Of a stretch of DNA of 64,000 nt, positions 46,067-55,098 are shown piece by piece (the stretch's first letter is position 1; each line of letters starts with the position of its first letter). Made by a program: the position numbers and the translations under genes. Origin of the DNA: JAAUTT01 sp038213375 (GTDB lineage: Bacteria; Bacteroidota; Bacteroidia; Bacteroidales; JAAUTT01); assembly GCA_038213375.1 (NCBI GenBank), contig JBBQTB010000029.1, positions 1 to 64,000 of the forward strand, given 5' to 3'. The notes beneath the pieces are model-generated. The model had not been told where the DNA came from and searched no databases. It saw only the letters and a program-made list of their open reading frames with translations.

Positions 46067-47287
46067 ATGAATTTCTCAAATCTTATCAAAATAGCGTTAA
46101 GCGCCTTGATGCGGAACAAAACAAGATCGGTATTAACAATGCTTGGAATCATTATCGGTGTTGCATCGGTAATAGCGCTCCTTTCTATTGGTGAAGGCTC
46201 TAAAAAAAGTATTCAGAATCAGGTGTCGAGTATGGGCTCCAATATGGTGTTCGTGATGCCTCAGTCGCAGGCAAAGGGAGGGGTTCAAATGGGAGGCTCC
46301 TCTGTGCAGACATTGACTTTGCAAGATGTGATGGCCATTGAAGCCAAATGTCCATCAGTAAGTATGGTATCTCCTGAAGTTCGCGGAAGCGGTCAAGTTG
46401 TTTTTAATAAGAACAATTGGCCTACTTCTATTTATGGTTGTAATGATAAGTACTTTGCTATTAAAAAATATGGAATAGATAAAGGAAGAGTATTCAATGA
46501 TAGAGAAATAGCAACTGCAGCTAAGGTTTGTTTGATAGGACAAACCGTTGTGGAAAATCTTTTCGGGAAAAATGCCGACCCTATTGGGATGACGATCCGG
46601 TATAAAAGCATTCCTTTTAAAATAATCGGAACGCTTGAGTCGAAAGGAGAAAATACCTTTGGACAGGATCAGGACGACTTATTAATAGCTCCATATACCA
46701 CTGTTCAAAAACGTATTTTGGCTATTACCCATGTTCAAAGTATCAATACCTCTGCGGTAAGCGAAGCACTTTCTCACAACGCGGTTTTAGAAATTACTCA
46801 AGCGCTTCGTACCCAGCATAAACTGAAGGAGTCTGATGAAAATGATTTTGAGGTAAGGTCGCAGGAAGAACTTGTAAAAACATTTAGTTCAATAAGTAAC
46901 ATCCTTACCATATTGTTGGGTGCCATTGCAGGGATTTCATTAATTGTCGGGGGTATTGGAATTATGAATATTATGTATGTATCAGTAACCGAACGTACCC
47001 GTGAAATTGGGTTACGACTTGCCGTTGGTGGAAAAGGGAAAGATATTTTAAAGCAATTTCTTGTTGAATCAATCCTGCTTAGTGTGCTGGGAGGAATTAT
47101 TGGAATATTGTTTGGAATATTGATAGCCAAAACGGTGGCAATCATGATGGGATGGCCAACAGGTATTATGGTACAGGCAATTATATTGGCCTTTTCAGTT
47201 TGTACTGTCATTGGTGTGTTTTTTGGCTGGTATCCAGCCCGAAAAGCTGCAAGTTTGGATCCAATTGATGCGCTACGATACGAATAA
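46067..47287 (+). CDS. MacB-type ABC permease (ABC exporter 2)
   Basis: This 406-residue permease has an N-terminal helix, a MacB periplasmic core domain (about 45-245), and three FtsX helices (about 280-395). It starts with A-L-S-A-L-M-R-N-K-T-R-S-V-L-T-M-L-G-I, the classical MacB entry, and has E-R-T-R-E-I-G-L-R-L-A-V-G in the coupling loop and G-W-Y-P-A-R-K-A-A at the end. Unlike the other ABC exporter here, a single permease gene is present, so it is likely a homodimer. Substrates of the family include macrolides, peptides and siderophores. Confidence 0.93.
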   Translation: MNFSNLIKIALSALMRNKTRSVLTMLGIIIGVASVIALLSIGEGSKKSIQNQVSSMGSNMVFVMPQSQAKGGVQMGGSSVQTLTLQDVMAIEAKCPSVSMVSPEVRGSGQVVFNKNNWPTSIYGCNDKYFAIKKYGIDKGRVFNDREIATAAKVCLIGQTVVENLFGKNADPIGMTIRYKSIPFKIIGTLESKGENTFGQDQDDLLIAPYTTVQKRILAITHVQSINTSAVSEALSHNAVLEITQALRTQHKLKESDENDFEVRSQEELVKTFSSISNILTILLGAIAGISLIVGGIGIMNIMYVSVTERTREIGLRLAVGGKGKDILKQFLVESILLSVLGGIIGILFGILIAKTVAIMMGWPTGIMVQAIILAFSVCTVIGVFFGWYPARKAASLDPIDALRYE

Positions 47288-47336
47288 CGGATTCCTCGGT
47301 CAAATTTTGTAGATTTGAAAATATAAATTTCGTTCT

Positions 47337-48425
47337 ATGAACTTTTCAATCTTTACAGGGAAGAAACTATACTTTACCTTGCATGTGCTTGCCTGGACAA
47401 TCTTATTCTTTCTTCCTGCTTACTTGTTATATGTTAGTAAAGGAAATGACCGTTTTTTTTATGTCAGATTTTATTCACAAATTCTGGCTTATACGCTCAT
47501 TTTTTACCTGAATTATTTCTGGCTGTTGCCGAAATTCTTTTTTACACAAAAAAGAGGGCGATATTTCATGTGGGCTGCTACTTTAATTGTCGGATTGTTT
47601 TTTGTTCTTGAATTTTCAAACAAATATCTGTTTTCTACAGAAAATAAAGAATTTGAGGCTAGAATATATAAAATTGTTAAAGAAAATAACATACCTAAAC
47701 CTCCAATAAACTGGCATATTTATAATTATTTATTTACTTCGATTCTGATTTCAGGATTTAGCATGGGGTTGAGGTTTTCTGCTAAACTCACTCAAAATGA
47801 AAAGGAACGCGAAGAAGGCGAAAAGGAAAAATTGAACTCTGAACTTGCCCTGCTCAAAAATCAGGTTAGTCCACACTTTTTCTTTAATACTTTAAATAAT
47901 ATTTATTCGCTGGTGGAGATAAATACCGGCGATGCCCAAAAGGCCATTTTGCAACTCTCGAAATTGATGCGTTACTTGCTTTACGAGTCGGAGCATGGAA
48001 ATACAATGCTTAGTCGCGAAATAGAGTTCATGAAAAATTACATCGATCTCATGAAACTAAGAGTGAATAGCAAAGTAAATTTAACCGTATCTTTTCAGGA
48101 AAAATATTCTGATGTTGTTATACCTCCGCTACTTTTCATTTCTTTTATCGAAAATGCCTTCAAACATGGTATCAGCTATCGCGACAAATCATTTATTGAG
48201 ATTGAAATGAAAATTAATGATTCAGAAATTGAATTCCGATGTCGCAACAGCATAAATACTTACAGGGAGGAGGCAACCGATACGGGCTCAGGTATTGGTC
48301 TTGAGAACGTGCGTAAACGACTGTCGCTTATATACCCAAACAATCACACATTACTTATTTCGCACGAGGAAGAAATTTATGAGGTGCGTTTGATCATAAA
48401 CAAAATTGCAAAATCAATAACATGA
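47337..48425 (+). CDS. LytS/YehU-type sensor histidine kinase
   Basis: This 362-residue kinase has four N-terminal membrane helices (about 10-150), a coiled linker and a His_kinase domain with the box Q-V-S-P-H-F-F-F-N-T-L-N-N-I and an HATPase with E-N-A-F-K-H-G and G-S-G-I-G-L-E-N. These are typical of the LytS/YpdA family, which pairs with LytTR regulators. It overlaps the regulator start by 4 nt. Its place after the exporter suggests it detects the substrate or envelope stress and controls the operon. Confidence 0.93.
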   Translation: MNFSIFTGKKLYFTLHVLAWTILFFLPAYLLYVSKGNDRFFYVRFYSQILAYTLIFYLNYFWLLPKFFFTQKRGRYFMWAATLIVGLFFVLEFSNKYLFSTENKEFEARIYKIVKENNIPKPPINWHIYNYLFTSILISGFSMGLRFSAKLTQNEKEREEGEKEKLNSELALLKNQVSPHFFFNTLNNIYSLVEINTGDAQKAILQLSKLMRYLLYESEHGNTMLSREIEFMKNYIDLMKLRVNSKVNLTVSFQEKYSDVVIPPLLFISFIENAFKHGISYRDKSFIEIEMKINDSEIEFRCRNSINTYREEATDTGSGIGLENVRKRLSLIYPNNHTLLISHEEEIYEVRLIINKIAKSIT

Positions 48426-49135
48426 TACGTACACTGTCAATTGATGATGAGCCACTTGCTTTACAGCTGGTAGCGGGATACATCAAAAAAACTCCGTTTC
48501 TGGAGCTAACAGGCGTTTTCGATAATCCTTTAAGTGCTATGGAGTTTTTGGAGAATGAATCGGTTGATCTGATTTTTCTTGACGTTCATATGCCCGACTT
48601 GACAGGAACCGAGTTTGTGCGAATTCTGAATAATGATACAAAGATTATTTTTACAACGGCTTTTGAAAAATATGCACTCGAAGGTTTTAAGCTTGATGCT
48701 GTCGATTATTTATTAAAACCATTTAGTTACGAGGAATTTCTAATAGCTGCGCAAAAGGCTCGTCGGCTGATTCAGATGATGCAAAAAACAGCTCCGGTTA
48801 TAGACGCAAACAACGAGTTTTTGTTTTTGAAATCGGAATACAAAATCCGCCGGATAAATTTCAATGATATTTTGTATGTGGAAGGCCTTAAAGATTATGT
48901 TAAAGTGTTTCTGAAGAACGATCCCAAACCAATTTTATCGATTAATTCAATGAAAGTCATTGAAGCCAAGTTACCGGAATCAAGCTTTATGCGTGTTCAT
49001 CGGTCGTTTATTGTAAATCTTAACCGAATAGAGATCATCGAACGTTTCAGAATCGTTTTTGGGAGCGTGTATATCCCTGTAAGCGATCAATATAAAGAAA
49101 AATTTCAGGAATTTCTCAATAAGAACTTTTTATAG
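48422..49135 (+). CDS. LytTR response regulator
   Basis: This 237-residue regulator has a receiver domain (about 1-120; D8-D9, phospho-acceptor D54 in I-F-L-D-V-H-M-P-D, Lys in L-L-K-P-F) and a LytTR DNA-binding domain (about 135-235) with V-E-G-L-K-D-Y-V-K-V and R-V-H-R-S-F-I-V-N. The ATG lies inside the end of the kinase gene. It ends the operon. Target repeats for a LytTR protein were not found by eye upstream of 42648. Confidence 0.93.
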   Translation: MIRTLSIDDEPLALQLVAGYIKKTPFLELTGVFDNPLSAMEFLENESVDLIFLDVHMPDLTGTEFVRILNNDTKIIFTTAFEKYALEGFKLDAVDYLLKPFSYEEFLIAAQKARRLIQMMQKTAPVIDANNEFLFLKSEYKIRRINFNDILYVEGLKDYVKVFLKNDPKPILSINSMKVIEAKLPESSFMRVHRSFIVNLNRIEIIERFRIVFGSVYIPVSDQYKEKFQEFLNKNFL

Positions 49136-49142
49136 GCAGAAC

Positions 49143-49850
49143 TTATTTAAGATTTTGGTTCAAAGCTTTTGTAATGATTTCTGTCCATAGTTTGTATCCT
49201 AGCTGGTTTAAATGCAGATGATCGTCCCTAAAGAGTTCTTTACGCGGCAAACCATTGGCATCTAAATATGAAGCTGTGGTTTCAATAATATAAAAGTTGG
49301 GGATTTTCTTACTAAGTTCTTTTATATGCTTATTCGCTTCGTTAATTTTTGGCCAGACTTTCCACCGGGATGGAGTAGGCGTTATTTCAATCCAAAATAC
49401 AGGAACGGAAGGATACTTATTGTGAACTGTTGTTACAATATATTGGCAAAGACCGGCTACTTGTTCGGGTGTTTTATCCTGTTGGCTTCCTGTAATATCA
49501 TTGGCTACGAATAAAACCATTGCTTTAAACTTGTGGGGGTATATGATTCGCTTTGCGTAGTAAGCATAGTCACTTAGTTTTGCCCCGCCATAACCGCGAT
49601 GGATGACTTCATAAGGTGCCATATCGGTTGAAATGTTCGACCAAAGGCGAATGCTGGAGCTGCCAGTAAACAAGATAGCATTTGGGGAATAGGTTTCTAC
49701 ACTGTCTCTTTTTTCAAATTCCCTGATATCTTTTTCCCAGTTAATAACTTGGGGGTCGGATTTGTATTTAGCTATTGGAGAACAGGCTATTGCGAAATAA
49801 AGAAAGCTAAAAAAGCAAATGATTATTTTGTGTTTGCTAAGCTGATACAT
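49143..49850 (-). CDS. SGNH/GDSL-type hydrolase, lipoprotein
   Basis: This lipoprotein of about 235 residues (lipobox A-I-A-C) has an SGNH fold: block I L-F-T-G-S-S-S-I-R, a Gly in H-R-G-Y-G-G-A-K, Asn in F-V-A-N-D-I-T, and the Asp-His dyad in F-R-D-D-H-L-H-L-N. It should be an esterase or lipase at the periplasmic face. Its ATG at 49850 fits the signal peptide; a longer frame begins at 49883. It converges on the LytTR gene with only 7 bp between. Confidence 0.85.
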   Translation of the reverse strand: MYQLSKHKIIICFFSFLYFAIACSPIAKYKSDPQVINWEKDIREFEKRDSVETYSPNAILFTGSSSIRLWSNISTDMAPYEVIHRGYGGAKLSDYAYYAKRIIYPHKFKAMVLFVANDITGSQQDKTPEQVAGLCQYIVTTVHNKYPSVPVFWIEITPTPSRWKVWPKINEANKHIKELSKKIPNFYIIETTASYLDANGLPRKELFRDDHLHLNQLGYKLWTEIITKALNQNLK

Positions 49851-49972
49851 AATCGTTATTTTTTTTGATAAATATAGGCACAATACCAGATGTTGTTGCT
49901 TGGTTTATTTAACAATTTTTAATTTTCAGGACGTAAAAATATCCTTAACTTTCCATTCAAATTTATAGTTTT

Positions 49973-50173
49973 ATGAGATTCAGAACAATGTTTTGGAAAG
50001 GATTTTTTTTCTGTTATGTAATTATCTTCTCCATAGTTGTTTACTCATGTGCTTCGAGTAAAAGCAGAACACGTTTTGAAAAGCCCGATCGAAAAAAACT
50101 CAAACCATGCAATTGTCCGCATTTCGGCAATAGCACAATAATTAAGTCGTATCATCTGTTTACCAACGTATAA
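49973..50173 (+). CDS. small lipoprotein, unknown function
   Basis: The 66 residues comprise a signal with lipobox V-Y-S-C, a basic region (S-K-S-R-T-R-F-E-K-P-D-R-K-K) and a C-terminal C-N-C-P-H-F motif. The lipobox, composition and same-strand location 15 bp before the next gene make it more likely real than a chance frame. I do not recognise a family. The Cys pair plus His could bind metal or form a disulfide. Confidence 0.6.
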   Translation: MRFRTMFWKGFFFCYVIIFSIVVYSCASSKSRTRFEKPDRKKLKPCNCPHFGNSTIIKSYHLFTNV

Positions 50174-50188
50174 TATTTTTACAACCTC

Positions 50189-51004
50189 ATGGGTTTTCAT
50201 AAATTTCGTTTCATTTTTGTATTCTTACAGGTTCTTGTTGTTTTTGCTTCAAACGATTTGATGGCACAAACGCCTAAAAATGACCTGGTAACTATAAGGG
50301 CTCAGTTGGTTGGAAAATTTCATAGGACATCCATTCCATTTGCTCGTGTAATTAATAAAACCCAGCTTTGGGGAGTGCTTTCTGATACTTCAGGAAATTT
50401 TACAATTTCTGCCAAACGAAACGATACAATTTATATTTCGTCGATCGGTTATTTGCCAATGGAGTTGTTTGTTAAAGATTCCCTTTTAAAACAGATTCGT
50501 ATTCCAACTATCTGGATGACTGAGAAAGTGTATGAAATGACTGAAATTGATATTCAAAGTCTTGGAACATATCAACAGTTTAAATATAAGGTATTACATC
50601 TTACCATACCTCAAAGCAATATTCGCGATGCTATTGCCAGTATTCAGAGGGAATTGAAAATGATTCCCAAACATCAGCTTCAGGCGGAAGCTTCAATTTC
50701 GCTTGGGAGTCCTATAACTGCATTGTACAATTTGTTTAGTAAAGAGGGGAAATCGCTTCGGAAATTGGCAGAAGCTAAGGAGAGAGAAAAGCTATTTAAG
50801 ATAGTAAATCCGAAGTTTAACCGGCAGGTAGTTCAATCAATTACCGGATTAAACGGTGAATTACTCGATCAATTTATGATGTTTTGTAAACCCGATGATC
50901 GTTTTATTATGATTGCAACTGATTATGAAATCCATGAAAGAATACTAAATGATTATGAGCGATTTATGACAATGAAAAGGAATAATAAAAATGTTAGGAA
51001 ATAA
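50189..51004 (+). CDS. CarboxypepD_reg-like domain protein
   Basis: This 271-residue exported protein has a signal peptide ending near L-M-A-Q-T and a carboxypeptidase-regulatory-like beta-sandwich (about 33-120) with I-P-F-A-R-V-I-N-K-T, G-V-L-S-D-T-S-G-N-F and I-S-S-I-G-Y. In SusC receptors this domain is followed by TonB plug and barrel, but here a basic helical region follows and ends, so it is not a receptor. Function unknown; the pair with the small lipoprotein suggests an envelope role. A bidirectional terminator follows. Confidence 0.75.
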   Translation: MGFHKFRFIFVFLQVLVVFASNDLMAQTPKNDLVTIRAQLVGKFHRTSIPFARVINKTQLWGVLSDTSGNFTISAKRNDTIYISSIGYLPMELFVKDSLLKQIRIPTIWMTEKVYEMTEIDIQSLGTYQQFKYKVLHLTIPQSNIRDAIASIQRELKMIPKHQLQAEASISLGSPITALYNLFSKEGKSLRKLAEAKEREKLFKIVNPKFNRQVVQSITGLNGELLDQFMMFCKPDDRFIMIATDYEIHERILNDYERFMTMKRNNKNVRK

Positions 51005-51036
51005 AAAAGGAAATCTTTTGAATTCCTTTTTTATTT
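50999..51036. terminator. bidirectional terminator between convergent genes
   Basis: An AT-rich stem of AAATAAAAAAGGAA with TTCCTTTTTTATTT (14 bp) around a 10-base loop lies between the convergent genes ending at 51004 and 51049. It has T-runs on both strands. Confidence 0.7.
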
Positions 51037-51048
51037 CCTAAGAAGCTG

Positions 51049-51873
51049 TTATTGCATCACTTTAATTTTGATGTTGCGAAACCAAGCATCGCTACCGTGA
51101 TCCTGCAAGCCTATATAACCTTTTTTGTCTTTACCACCAGCATTAAGGAAATCATCCCAGCCTTTGAATTTACTCTTGTTTATCATATCATTCCAGTCTT
51201 GGGTCCAAAGATGGAATTCAAGTACTTTTTCGTCGTTCTGATAAAAAACAACTGTTCCCTGATATACGAGGATACGAACTTTATTCCATTCACCGGCAGG
51301 CTTAGTATTCTGAGGATTTGCCGGTATAAGATCATACAGTGAACCAGCTTTACGGTTGCCGTTTTCACCTAATTTGGCATCAGGATGAACCTCGTTGTCG
51401 AGTATTTGCATTTCAGGAGCAGACTTCCAAATTGGCTGTTTTGGTTTTTCCTGAACAAGAATAAAGATGCCACTATTTCCACCCTTACCGATTTTCCATT
51501 CGAGCGAGAACTCGAAATCTTTATATTGTTCAGTAGTAATAACGTCGCCACCAAACCCAGCCTCACCAGTACCGGAATTTATGCAATGGAGTGTTCCATC
51601 AACAATTTCCCATCCTTTTTCAGGAAATGTTTTTTTGTCATAACCTCTGAAGTTTGCAGGTGTTTTGCCATCAAACAAAAGAACCCAGCCTTCCGCTTTT
51701 TCCTGTTCGGTAAGGGTATTGGGTTCGGCAGGAATTGCTGCCAAAGCTTTTTTCACCGAATCGGCTTTTAAAGAATCAGCCATAGCCTGATTATTTCTTG
51801 AGGATTTGCACGAATACATTGTGCTCAATCCGGCAACCAGAAGAACCGATAACAGAATATGTAACTTTTTCAT
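51049..51873 (-). CDS. DUF1080 (3-keto-disaccharide hydrolase-like) lipoprotein
   Basis: This 274-residue lipoprotein (lipobox M-Y-S-C) has the DUF1080 concanavalin-like domain: L-F-D-G-K-T-P-A-N-F near the start, the W-K-I-G-K-G-G-N-S-G-I-F segment and a close of G-S-D-A-W-F-R-N-I-K-I. Members hydrolyse 3-keto-sugars or glycosides in concert with Gfo/Idh/MocA oxidoreductases. The next gene on the same strand is exactly such an oxidoreductase, 92 bp upstream, which supports a 3-keto sugar pathway. Confidence 0.88.
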   Translation of the reverse strand: MKKLHILLSVLLVAGLSTMYSCKSSRNNQAMADSLKADSVKKALAAIPAEPNTLTEQEKAEGWVLLFDGKTPANFRGYDKKTFPEKGWEIVDGTLHCINSGTGEAGFGGDVITTEQYKDFEFSLEWKIGKGGNSGIFILVQEKPKQPIWKSAPEMQILDNEVHPDAKLGENGNRKAGSLYDLIPANPQNTKPAGEWNKVRILVYQGTVVFYQNDEKVLEFHLWTQDWNDMINKSKFKGWDDFLNAGGKDKKGYIGLQDHGSDAWFRNIKIKVMQ

Positions 51874-51965
51874 CGAAAATAATTTTAGATTAATATTTGT
51901 TTATAAATTGAAATGCTGATGCGCATCAAAGATACACACCAGCGGTTTCAATAATTAATTGATAA

Positions 51966-53465
51966 TTAGGCAGGCATATCAGGCAATACCCAAGGAGCCC
52001 TGTATGTATGCTTAATCAATTCTTCGGAGTAAGCTTTAGCAGAAACAGGATCAGTATAAGTTTTCGCAAAGGTAGGATGACCATTGTGAATTTTGAAACC
52101 ATCAGCGATTACTGTCTTAATCTTTTCTTCATTTGTAATATTGGTAAATTTCATATTAATGCCATCCCATTCAAGTTCTTTATTAAGATCTTGAAGACGA
52201 ACTGCAAGAACACCCATTACTACCATTTCGTTGAATGGACCGGCTTCGCTGAAATCAGATTTTGTTTTTACGCGGCTTTCAGGATTTTCTTTACATGCAC
52301 GCACCCAATCCATTTCGTGCTGGCCACCTACGGTAGGAGCCGGAACACGGCGTTCGGTTTTTGGTGCATTTGGAACACGTCCACTGAGTAACCAAGGGTT
52401 AACACCATAGCAACCACAAATTAATGTGTCCTTGGTACCATGGAAAATAACTCCACCACCAGAATCGTTCATGCTTTTACCAGCTGGCCATCCGGCAGGC
52501 ATAGCGGGTTTTAATCCTCCGTCGAACCACGTAACTTCAACTTCAGGTAATTTGATTTTAATATTCTTATCAGGCTGACGTGCAGGGAAAGTTAATTTAA
52601 CTATCTGGGCATTAGGTGCACAGTCTGTCAAAAGAAGGGTAGAGCTACCCTGAGCCTTGGTCGGATAACCAAGTTTCATTGATTTGAAAACCGGATGAAG
52701 AATATGACAGGCCATATCACCAAGAGCTCCTGTTCCGAAATCCCACCATCCACGCCAGTTCCATGGGGTGTAAGCTGTTACATATGGACGCATATTTGCT
52801 GGCCCAATGAACAAATCCCAATTTAAAGTCTCAGGAACCCAATCACCTTTTTCCGGACGATTTAAGCCTTGTGGCCAGATAGGACGATCTGTAAAAGCTT
52901 CAATTTTTTTCACATCGCCAATTTCGCCATTCCAAATCCATTCGCAGGTTAGGTTAACGCCTTCGCCGGATGAACCCTGGTTACCCATTTGGGTAGCTAA
53001 TTTGTGCTTTACAGCTAGTTTGGTAAGCAAACGAGACTCATAAACCGTGTGGGTTAATGGCTTTTGAACATATACGTGTTTACCCATTGTCATTGCATGG
53101 GAAGCACTGATACAGTGGGAATGGTCGGCTGTTGCAACAATTACTGCATCAATGGATTTGCCCAATTCGTCGTACATTTTACGCCAATCCCAATACTTTT
53201 TGGCATTCGGGTAAGCGTCAAGTACGCCTTTGGCATATCCCCAGTCAACATCACAAAGAGCAACTATATTCTCTGTTGCTTTTACACCTTCGAGGTTGGA
53301 ATTACCCATACCTCCAACACCAATCGCGGCAATGTTTAGTTTGTCGCTCGGAGCAATTTTCCCTACTCTACTACCAAGTACCATACTAGGCACAACGGTA
53401 ATACCAACGGTAGCTGCAGCCGTTTTACCTAAAAAATTACGTCTTGAAATTGTATTACTTTCCAT
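51966..53465 (-). CDS. Gfo/Idh/MocA family oxidoreductase, Tat exported
   Basis: This 499-residue NAD(P)-dependent sugar dehydrogenase-like protein carries a twin-arginine signal (S-R-R-N-F-L-G-K). A Rossmann fold follows (I-G-V-G-G-M-G near 48-54, the E/Q-K-P motif as V-Q-K-P near 133) and a large C-terminal domain with W-N-W-R-G-W-W-D-F-G. Tat export implies it folds with its cofactor in the cytoplasm before reaching the periplasm. Such proteins oxidise C3 of sugars. It probably acts with the DUF1080 protein downstream. Confidence 0.9.
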   Translation of the reverse strand: MESNTISRRNFLGKTAAATVGITVVPSMVLGSRVGKIAPSDKLNIAAIGVGGMGNSNLEGVKATENIVALCDVDWGYAKGVLDAYPNAKKYWDWRKMYDELGKSIDAVIVATADHSHCISASHAMTMGKHVYVQKPLTHTVYESRLLTKLAVKHKLATQMGNQGSSGEGVNLTCEWIWNGEIGDVKKIEAFTDRPIWPQGLNRPEKGDWVPETLNWDLFIGPANMRPYVTAYTPWNWRGWWDFGTGALGDMACHILHPVFKSMKLGYPTKAQGSSTLLLTDCAPNAQIVKLTFPARQPDKNIKIKLPEVEVTWFDGGLKPAMPAGWPAGKSMNDSGGGVIFHGTKDTLICGCYGVNPWLLSGRVPNAPKTERRVPAPTVGGQHEMDWVRACKENPESRVKTKSDFSEAGPFNEMVVMGVLAVRLQDLNKELEWDGINMKFTNITNEEKIKTVIADGFKIHNGHPTFAKTYTDPVSAKAYSEELIKHTYRAPWVLPDMPA

Positions 53466-53609
53466 AATCTATATTAATTAGTTAGCAGATTAATTATGAA
53501 TTTACAGACCGTTCAAAGTCTAGCCTCACAAATATCAAAAAAAAAGTTTATTTTTCGTGCATAATATTAACAATTAATAATATTTATTATAATCTTTATT
53601 TGGTTTGTG

Positions 53610-54551
53610 TCACTTGTGTTTGGTGTTGAAATAATTAGCCGGAGTACCTTTTACATCAACAGTCACACTAAAAATACCTCCACTTAAAGGAAATTGTTTC
53701 AGTTTCTCTTCATTCATTCCTGTTTTTGCGGTAGTAATGTATAATGTGTCTAAATATTTACCCCCAAAAGCACACGAGGTAACGTTTAGTGCAGGCACTT
53801 CAACCTTTGCAATCATCTTGCCTGTAAATGGGTTCCAACGTCCAACGCAGCTTCCTCCCCAATGAGCTACCCAAAGCATTCCTTCCGAATCAATAGCCAT
53901 TCCGTCCGGATACCCTATTCCTTTAGGAAATTTAACCGCTATATGAGCGTTTGAGATATTTCCTGTGTTATTATCGTAATCATATTGCCTGACTTCACCG
54001 GTGGGAGTGTCGATATAAAACATCTTGGTTTTGTCAGACGACCAAACAATGCCATTTGATGTGGTAATGCTGTCGAGCATTTTAGTGCATTCCGAAGGAG
54101 CTATTATTCTATAAAGTGCGGCCTTATATCTTGGACCCATTGTTCCAACCCAAAACCGTCCCCATGGATCACATTTACCATCATTAAACCGGTTTTCTAT
54201 CAGGTCTTTTTCAGGCGAAGTAATTAAACGGAAGATATTAGCTTTCATATTGAATGCATATACACCGTCTTTTAATGCAACCAAAACACCTCCTGTATCG
54301 ATCGGTACTACCGTTCCAACCTTTTGTCCGAGAGGGTAATGAGTTTCTTTTTTTGAAGCAGGATCGTAGGTGTTTAGTGTTCTCTCATCGATATCAATCC
54401 AATATAATTTTTTTTCACCGGGATGCCAAATAGAGCCTTCGCCTAAAGTGGCCTTTGCATCAAGCAAAAGTGTGGCTTTGTAAATTTTTTGTGCAATGCA
54501 AAAACTAAGGCTAATCAATAATAAAATGAAGGATATTAGTAGGGTTTTCAT
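53610..54551 (-). CDS. SMP-30/gluconolactonase-like protein
   Basis: This 313-residue secreted six-bladed beta-propeller of the SMP-30/LRE family has a signal peptide ending near C-I-A-Q-K. The metal-site residues appear in order: Glu of L-G-E-G-S-I-W, Asn of R-F-N-D-G-K-C-D, Asn of T-S-N-G-I-V-W and Asp of Y-P-D-G-M-A. It should hydrolyse sugar lactones. It lies upstream of the Gfo/Idh/MocA gene on the same strand with 144 bp between, so sugar oxidation followed by lactone opening is a plausible pathway. Confidence 0.88.
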   Translation of the reverse strand: MKTLLISFILLLISLSFCIAQKIYKATLLLDAKATLGEGSIWHPGEKKLYWIDIDERTLNTYDPASKKETHYPLGQKVGTVVPIDTGGVLVALKDGVYAFNMKANIFRLITSPEKDLIENRFNDGKCDPWGRFWVGTMGPRYKAALYRIIAPSECTKMLDSITTSNGIVWSSDKTKMFYIDTPTGEVRQYDYDNNTGNISNAHIAVKFPKGIGYPDGMAIDSEGMLWVAHWGGSCVGRWNPFTGKMIAKVEVPALNVTSCAFGGKYLDTLYITTAKTGMNEEKLKQFPLSGGIFSVTVDVKGTPANYFNTKHK

Positions 54552-54584
54552 TTAAAACTGGTTTAGATGTAAGTTATCCTGGTA

Positions 54585-55043
54585 TTAGTGTTTCATGGCC
54601 CGATCCATCTCTCGTTTATGATCTTTTTTCTTAATATCTTCCCGTTTATCATAGTCGTGTTTCCCTTTCGCGAGGGCTAGTTCGAGCTTTGCCAGGCCTT
54701 TTTCGGTAACAAATAAACGGATTGCAATAATAGTAAGACCTTTTTCCTGAGTTTTACGTTCAAGTTTAACCAATTCTTTTTTATGAAGCAGAAGTTTTCT
54801 GTCGCGCTTTGGATCGTGGTTATTATAAGTGCCCCACCAATATTCGGAAACATGCATTCCTTTTACGAATAGTTCGCCATGATGAAAATAGCAATAAGGG
54901 TCTACCAGGCTAGCTTTGCTGCCTTTAATCGATTTTATTTCGGTGCCGGAAAGTTGAATGCCGGCAATGTATTTTTCAAGAAACTCGAAATCGTGCGAGG
55001 CCTTCTTATTCCTTATATTGATATTGAATTTATCTTCAGCCAT
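54585..55043 (-). CDS. smpB: SsrA-binding protein
   Basis: This tmRNA partner in trans-translation has 152 residues from the ATG at 55043. It starts I-R-N-K-K-A-S-H-D-F and has G-I-Q-L-S-G-T-E-I-K-S and the G-K-H-D-Y-D-K-R-E tail region, which are invariant in SmpB. The C-terminal basic tail (K-K-D-H-K-R-E-M-D-R) should fold into the ribosomal decoding centre. A longer frame begins at 55085 but is not family-like. It is probably transcribed together with the upstream Yip1-like gene. No ssrA gene is seen in the window. Confidence 0.96.
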   Translation of the reverse strand: MAEDKFNINIRNKKASHDFEFLEKYIAGIQLSGTEIKSIKGSKASLVDPYCYFHHGELFVKGMHVSEYWWGTYNNHDPKRDRKLLLHKKELVKLERKTQEKGLTIIAIRLFVTEKGLAKLELALAKGKHDYDKREDIKKKDHKREMDRAMKH

Positions 55044-55098
55044 AATAATAAATAAAATGGGACTATACCCCGCCAAAAATAACAAATTATTACGATAC

